A DNA stretch of 64,000 nt from Tretioscincus oriximinensis (Eukaryota; Chordata; Lepidosauria; Squamata; Gymnophthalmidae): the NCBI GenBank assembly GCA_022410635.1, contig JAJVDF010000497.1, positions 62,001-126,000 on the forward strand. The letters are read 5' to 3'. How positions within the stretch are numbered: the first letter of the stretch is position 1; each line of letters starts with the position of its first letter. A model generated the notes under the pieces. That model searched no databases, was not told the DNA's origin, and worked only from the letters and a program-made list of their open reading frames with translations. The position numbers and the translations under genes are program-made. This document shows, one piece after another, positions 60,091-64,000 of the stretch.

Positions 60091-60280
60091 CACAATGAAA
60101 ATGATAAATATATTTTAAGATTTGGGAATTCAAGCAGATGAATAAAGAGAAGCAAGACTTGCATCCACACATCACTTTTATTCCTTTACCATAGTAGAAT
60201 ATTCCACTGGTTTATTCCAGAATATCCATGTGGAATAAAGTGGAATAACGTGGAATAAATAATTAGGTTATGTAATTTTC

Positions 60281-60485
60281 ANAAAAATAGCTGTGTTAGT
60301 GCAGTAGAAAGTCCAGCAAAGGGGCTAGTAGCACTTAGAGACTAAGAGGAGAAAAGTGGGTGGCATAAGCTTTCGTAGACTTGTCTACTGTCTACATCTG
60401 AAGAAGTAGATGTGTCTACAAAAGCTTTTGCCACCCACTTTTCTGTTCGTCTCTAAGTGCTGCTAGCCCCTTTGCTGGACTTTCT
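60281..60485. repeat. Foldback repeat with 13-bp-type target duplication
   Basis: AGAAAGTCCAGCAAAGGGGC at 60306 and its reverse complement ending at 60485. The extra left end is ATAGCTGTGTTAGTGCAG. The flanks AGGTTATGTAATT (about 60266-60278) and AGGTTGTGTAATT (60486-60498) differ at one base, like the variable-length duplications left by retrotransposons. Confidence 0.85.
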
Positions 60486-61035
60486 AGGTTGTGTAATTCA
60501 CCAAGAATCACTCCAAGGTTTTGATAGAGGTCTACATACATTGTGAAGAAAACGATTGCTATTTCTAGCCGCAGAAAGATTTTGCCATAGAGAAGGATAA
60601 TTTAAGAAAGGTGATAAATAAACTGCATTTTTTTAAATTATTCACTAGTGTTCCTTAAAGTCCAAAGAATATGGAATATATATTTGAGATTTATTGGAAG
60701 ATGTTCTTTAAAATGTTTTGAACAAGCACAATAACTGGAGGTTAGGCACATTACCTTAACAATTAACAAACATTGACAATGATGACTATGTAACAAATGA
60801 AAATCTCTCCTAAAGTGATTATTGATTGCTATGCTGATGATCATGGCAACAGTAATATAGTGGATATATTCCTGCTGCTTTCCTGGCAGTGAATAAATCA
60901 ATATTCTGATTTTGATGCCCTGCTCCATCTCGGATGCTTATATTAACACTGGAAACAGCCACTGAAGTTGACTATTTTCTACTGTACGTGCTTCTGATCA
61001 GCTTGCAATATGTTAGCTTTCCAGGACCAAGACAT

Positions 61036-61235
61036 AGGGTACAATGGTTAAGAGCCCTGGTATTTCAANAGGCTTACCAAGTTCGAAAGCAAGAAATTGT
61101 GATTAAATAAATGAGGACAATCACAGCGTGGTGGGAAAGATACAATTTAAGCCTTCGGTTGAAAAATAAGTTTGTAAGCTTCTTTGAGTCCCTTTGGCTG
61201 AGAAAAGTGGGGAATAAAAGCCCAGTTCTCCTCCT
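61036..61235 (+). mobile_element. Second-family SINE, shorter copy
   Basis: CAATGGTTAAGAGCCCTGGT head remains, GTGGTGGGAAAGATACAATT, AAGCCTTCGGTTGAAAAATA and GTAAGCTTCTTTGAGTCCCT. Same order of blocks as 59795. Confidence 0.6.
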
Positions 61236-61280
61236 ATTCCTTCTTAGTCTAGGGCCAGAAAACCAAGAAGGAGGGCTTAT

Positions 61281-61440
61281 AACACCTTGGAGAGGAACAG
61301 GAAAAAGGTAGGCAGCATGAGCTTTCATAGACAAATCTGAAGAAATCTGGACATCTGAAAAAAACAGACTTGTCTACAAATGCTCATACTGCCTACCTTT
61401 TTCCTGTTTGTCTCTAAGGTGCTACAAGACCCTCTTGCTT
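61281..61440. repeat. Foldback repeat, subfamily with CAAGAGGGTCTTG ends
   Basis: ACACCTTGGAGAGGAACAGG and AAAAGGTAGGCAGCATGAGC on the left; GCTCATACTGCCTACCTTTT and CTCTAAGGTGCTACAAGACC on the right, with a CATCTGAAAA-type centre. Confidence 0.8.
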
Positions 61441-64000
61441 GATTTGCAATACTTTATGTCAGTAAGTCTACATGATGGGGAGTGATCAACATAAGCATGA
61501 TAGAAGCTTTTCCTATTTTCCTTCCAGTATAGTACTCCAGTGAACGCTTACAAGGAAGTGGATGTCCAAAAAGTGTAGGAATATTCTACCCTATACGCCG
61601 CAGGGATCCTTTCACTGTACAATAAGGATGCATAAATGTAGCATCCTGCATTGTCAGGCCAGTCCCATGATGCTATAATGGCCCATGGGGATCCTACTTC
61701 AGAACTAAAATAGATTTTGTGTTTGCTGTATACTATTCATCAATAATATAATGTAGCTTGAATGCTTTCAGCATCCAGCAAATGAAAGAAAGCTGGAGCC
61801 CTTTAATCCCTTGCATAACAATGTTAACATCTATAAACCAACACTTTCAGCTCAAAGCTCCCTTACTGTGGCAACTTTTCATTACATCTCTCGCAATAAC
61901 CCTGGAGACAAAATTATTCTGACTTTAAAGGCTGAACAGGTTATCCCTTTTCATGCAGGGCACCACAAACCATCTGATAGTTTAGTATTTGGGAAGACTT
62001 CAGCCCATAGAGATTCAATTAATTTTTCATATGCTCAGAAACAGATTCAAGATGTTCCCTCTCAACTTGGACCAAAAGATCTCAGCTCCTATCTAAGTTC
62101 TAGATCAGCAAGCAGCTGACATCAAATGTGCCAAAAACATAATTGCCTTCATGTGTGCTCACTAATGCAGGCATATTGGAATNTAGCAAAAAGAAGGCCT
62201 GGAATTGTTTCGGTGTATGGTTCTCGTGGTTGTGGAAAGTATCTTGAGATCATGTCTACATCCCAGTTATAACAGTCTTATAAAGTAAACAGACTTGGGC
62301 CCTGTTAATTTGTGTGCAAACTGCCATAATGAGTCAATCTTTCAGAGAGAACACTTGAAATAAGGCAATAATTTAAATACTTTTTTATTAGTCATTAATT
62401 TTTACTCTGACTATTGGCTAACATCCCTTATTCTGGCAATTTCTGCATGCGATATGATAAATCAGATGTCTGTGAATCACAGTTTCCATAATCCAAACCA
62501 GTGTGGGATATTGCAAGGGCTGATGGGTGTTGTAGTACAGTAACATCTTTGGAACCATCTCCACTATTAATAAAACACACATTGATGAGGCCAACATTCC
62601 AAGGATTGCTGACCAATGGATTAGACCATGGTGTGCATATCCATGCACTGTGCAGCTGCCTTCTTTCTTGCCCAGCCCCAGCCTGATCAACCCAGATAGG
62701 CAGGCAGGACCATTCTACAGAGCTGCAACAGTCAGTCCATGGTGCCCTACGCTGGGAGCCACACAAGAGAGGCTGCACATGGGGAGGATGCTGTGTTGGT
62801 TGTGTTTCAGCACTATATATAATTAATTATCTATGCACACGGGTAAGATTTGAAGAAATACACATTCTCCAACAGATTTTTAGTGGCCCCAAAGCAAGTG
62901 ATTTCATGTTAATGTTGCTATCAATTGTAATGTCCCATATCCTGTAGACAAGTAACCAGTTTTTCTTTTATAGATCACCTTTCCTTATTTTTCCTCAAAT
63001 ATTTTTGTTATGCTGACAGACCTTGGACCATGTTACTTTCCATCTTACAAACAACATGAACGTTGACATAAGCTATTGGTTTTGTTTCTGAACCCTGAAG
63101 GCAGAGACTGGTGATGGACAAAATATACTACCTCCCAAGTCTCTTTTATTACAGATGAAAGTTTGTTTGTTTGTTTTAAAAAAACTTTTATCTTATAAAA
63201 TTAAAAGAACTGTAGCCATGCTATTTTGGATTGGAATTTCCAACAGAATTTCTCTTAGCATCTTAAAGACTAGCAAGAAAGAGTGTTTTTGATCCCTGCT
63301 AAACATTACAGATTTACCTTGGTCCAATCCCCATCAGGGGCGGTGGGGACTTCTGCTTTTCCGCCCTCCTTCCAGCCCCAGTGCAGAAGTGTTTTATCAG
63401 ATGCATGTGGTGGGGGGAGGTGGTAATTTCTCCCCCGCATTGCAAGCAGTTGCATTAAACTGGCTGTTAGGTTAAAGAGCCTCGCTGGCTGCATGAGCCA
63501 AACAGCTGGTGAAGTCTTGGGACTATCTTGCTGTATCTTTCCTGTTAACCATCCCCATCCCCCAGCACCTGTCCAAGGAAGGTGGGAATCAGCAGAGTTG
63601 CAACAGAAGGATCCCAAGCCTTCACTGGCTGCTTGGACCACATAGCCAGTGAGGACTTCTTTTAAAGGGCTTCTCAGTTTACTGCAAGTTTACATTTGTA
63701 CAAAAGCAGAGGGTTCTGGTTGGGGCTGTTTTGGGCTCCTAAGAAGCCCCTGGCGCCCCCAAGCATTGACCAGCCCCACAGGCCATGGAGATCCCAGGAA
63801 TCTCTTCCTGCTGCTGCTACTGCTTTTGATGGGAAATTCAAATTGAAGGAAATCCCNGGGATTTCGGTGGGCAAAGGGGCTGCCCAGTGATTGGGGTGGC
63901 ATGGACTTTTGAGGAGCCCAAAGCATCTCCCTCCAGAGCCACCTGTCCACCCCTAAGCCTCTCATCAGCAGCAGATGCTGTCCCATAAGAAAGGATTAAG
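61441..64000. other. Intergenic, no gene recognised
   Basis: No supported gene. 61790-62125 has an open frame without recognisable homology and looks like repeat-poor single-copy DNA. 63150-63290 contains a weak trace of the foldback family end (TAGCCATGCTATTTTGGATT). The last 700 bp are GC-richer but have no clear exon. Confidence 0.4.

Noticed and set aside
61790..62125. 102-codon open frame near the right end
   Set aside because: No domain, no splice signals and no homology recognised; kept only as unassigned single-copy DNA.

Overview
The window looks like nuclear DNA from a vertebrate, most probably a squamate reptile (lizard or gecko type). It is AT-rich and intron-rich. Apart from one protein-coding locus it is made of introns, intergenic DNA and dispersed repeats of the reptile type: tRNA-derived SINEs with a shared tail, degraded CR1-like, RTE/BovB-like and L1-like LINE pieces, a Tc1/mariner element, hAT-type MITEs and palindromic foldback repeats. 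Species and chromosome cannot be read from the sequence alone.

The one gene I can support is on the minus strand. Three consecutive coding exons of PDZD8, or a very close paralogue, lie at 24305-23377 (exon 1), 14204-14082 (exon 2) and 6484-6382 (exon 3). All have good splice sites and compatible phases. They encode the membrane anchor, the SMP lipid-transfer domain and the start of the following C2-like segment. The exons for the PDZ, C1 and coiled-coil parts are not recognisable here and should lie to the left of position 1. Exon 1 sits in a CpG island. The sequence upstream, up to about 25.5 kb, carries CRE-, NRF1-, ETS- and ZNF143-like motifs, which suits a housekeeping promoter.

Layout. 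1-6.4 kb is intron 3 with a pyrimidine-rich repeat. 6.5-14.1 kb is intron 2 with a Tc1 element whose transposase has a Glu-to-Lys change at the third catalytic position, a composite LINE remnant, a 35-bp tandem repeat and a second pyrimidine-rich repeat. 14.2-23.4 kb is intron 1. 23.4-25.5 kb is exon 1 and promoter. 25.7-64 kb is upstream intergenic DNA with no supported gene. It holds two antisense L1 pieces, a BovB-like piece, a probable solo LTR, several SINEs, hAT MITEs with clear 8-bp target duplications, and a cluster of foldback repeats at 56-61.5 kb. The one coding-like oddity there is an open frame at 49201-49515 of unknown identity.

I found no new multi-gene biological system. The most useful leads are the foldback family with retrotransposon-like target duplication, the hAT MITE pair, the unexplained 49.2 kb frame and the PDZD8-versus-paralogue question.
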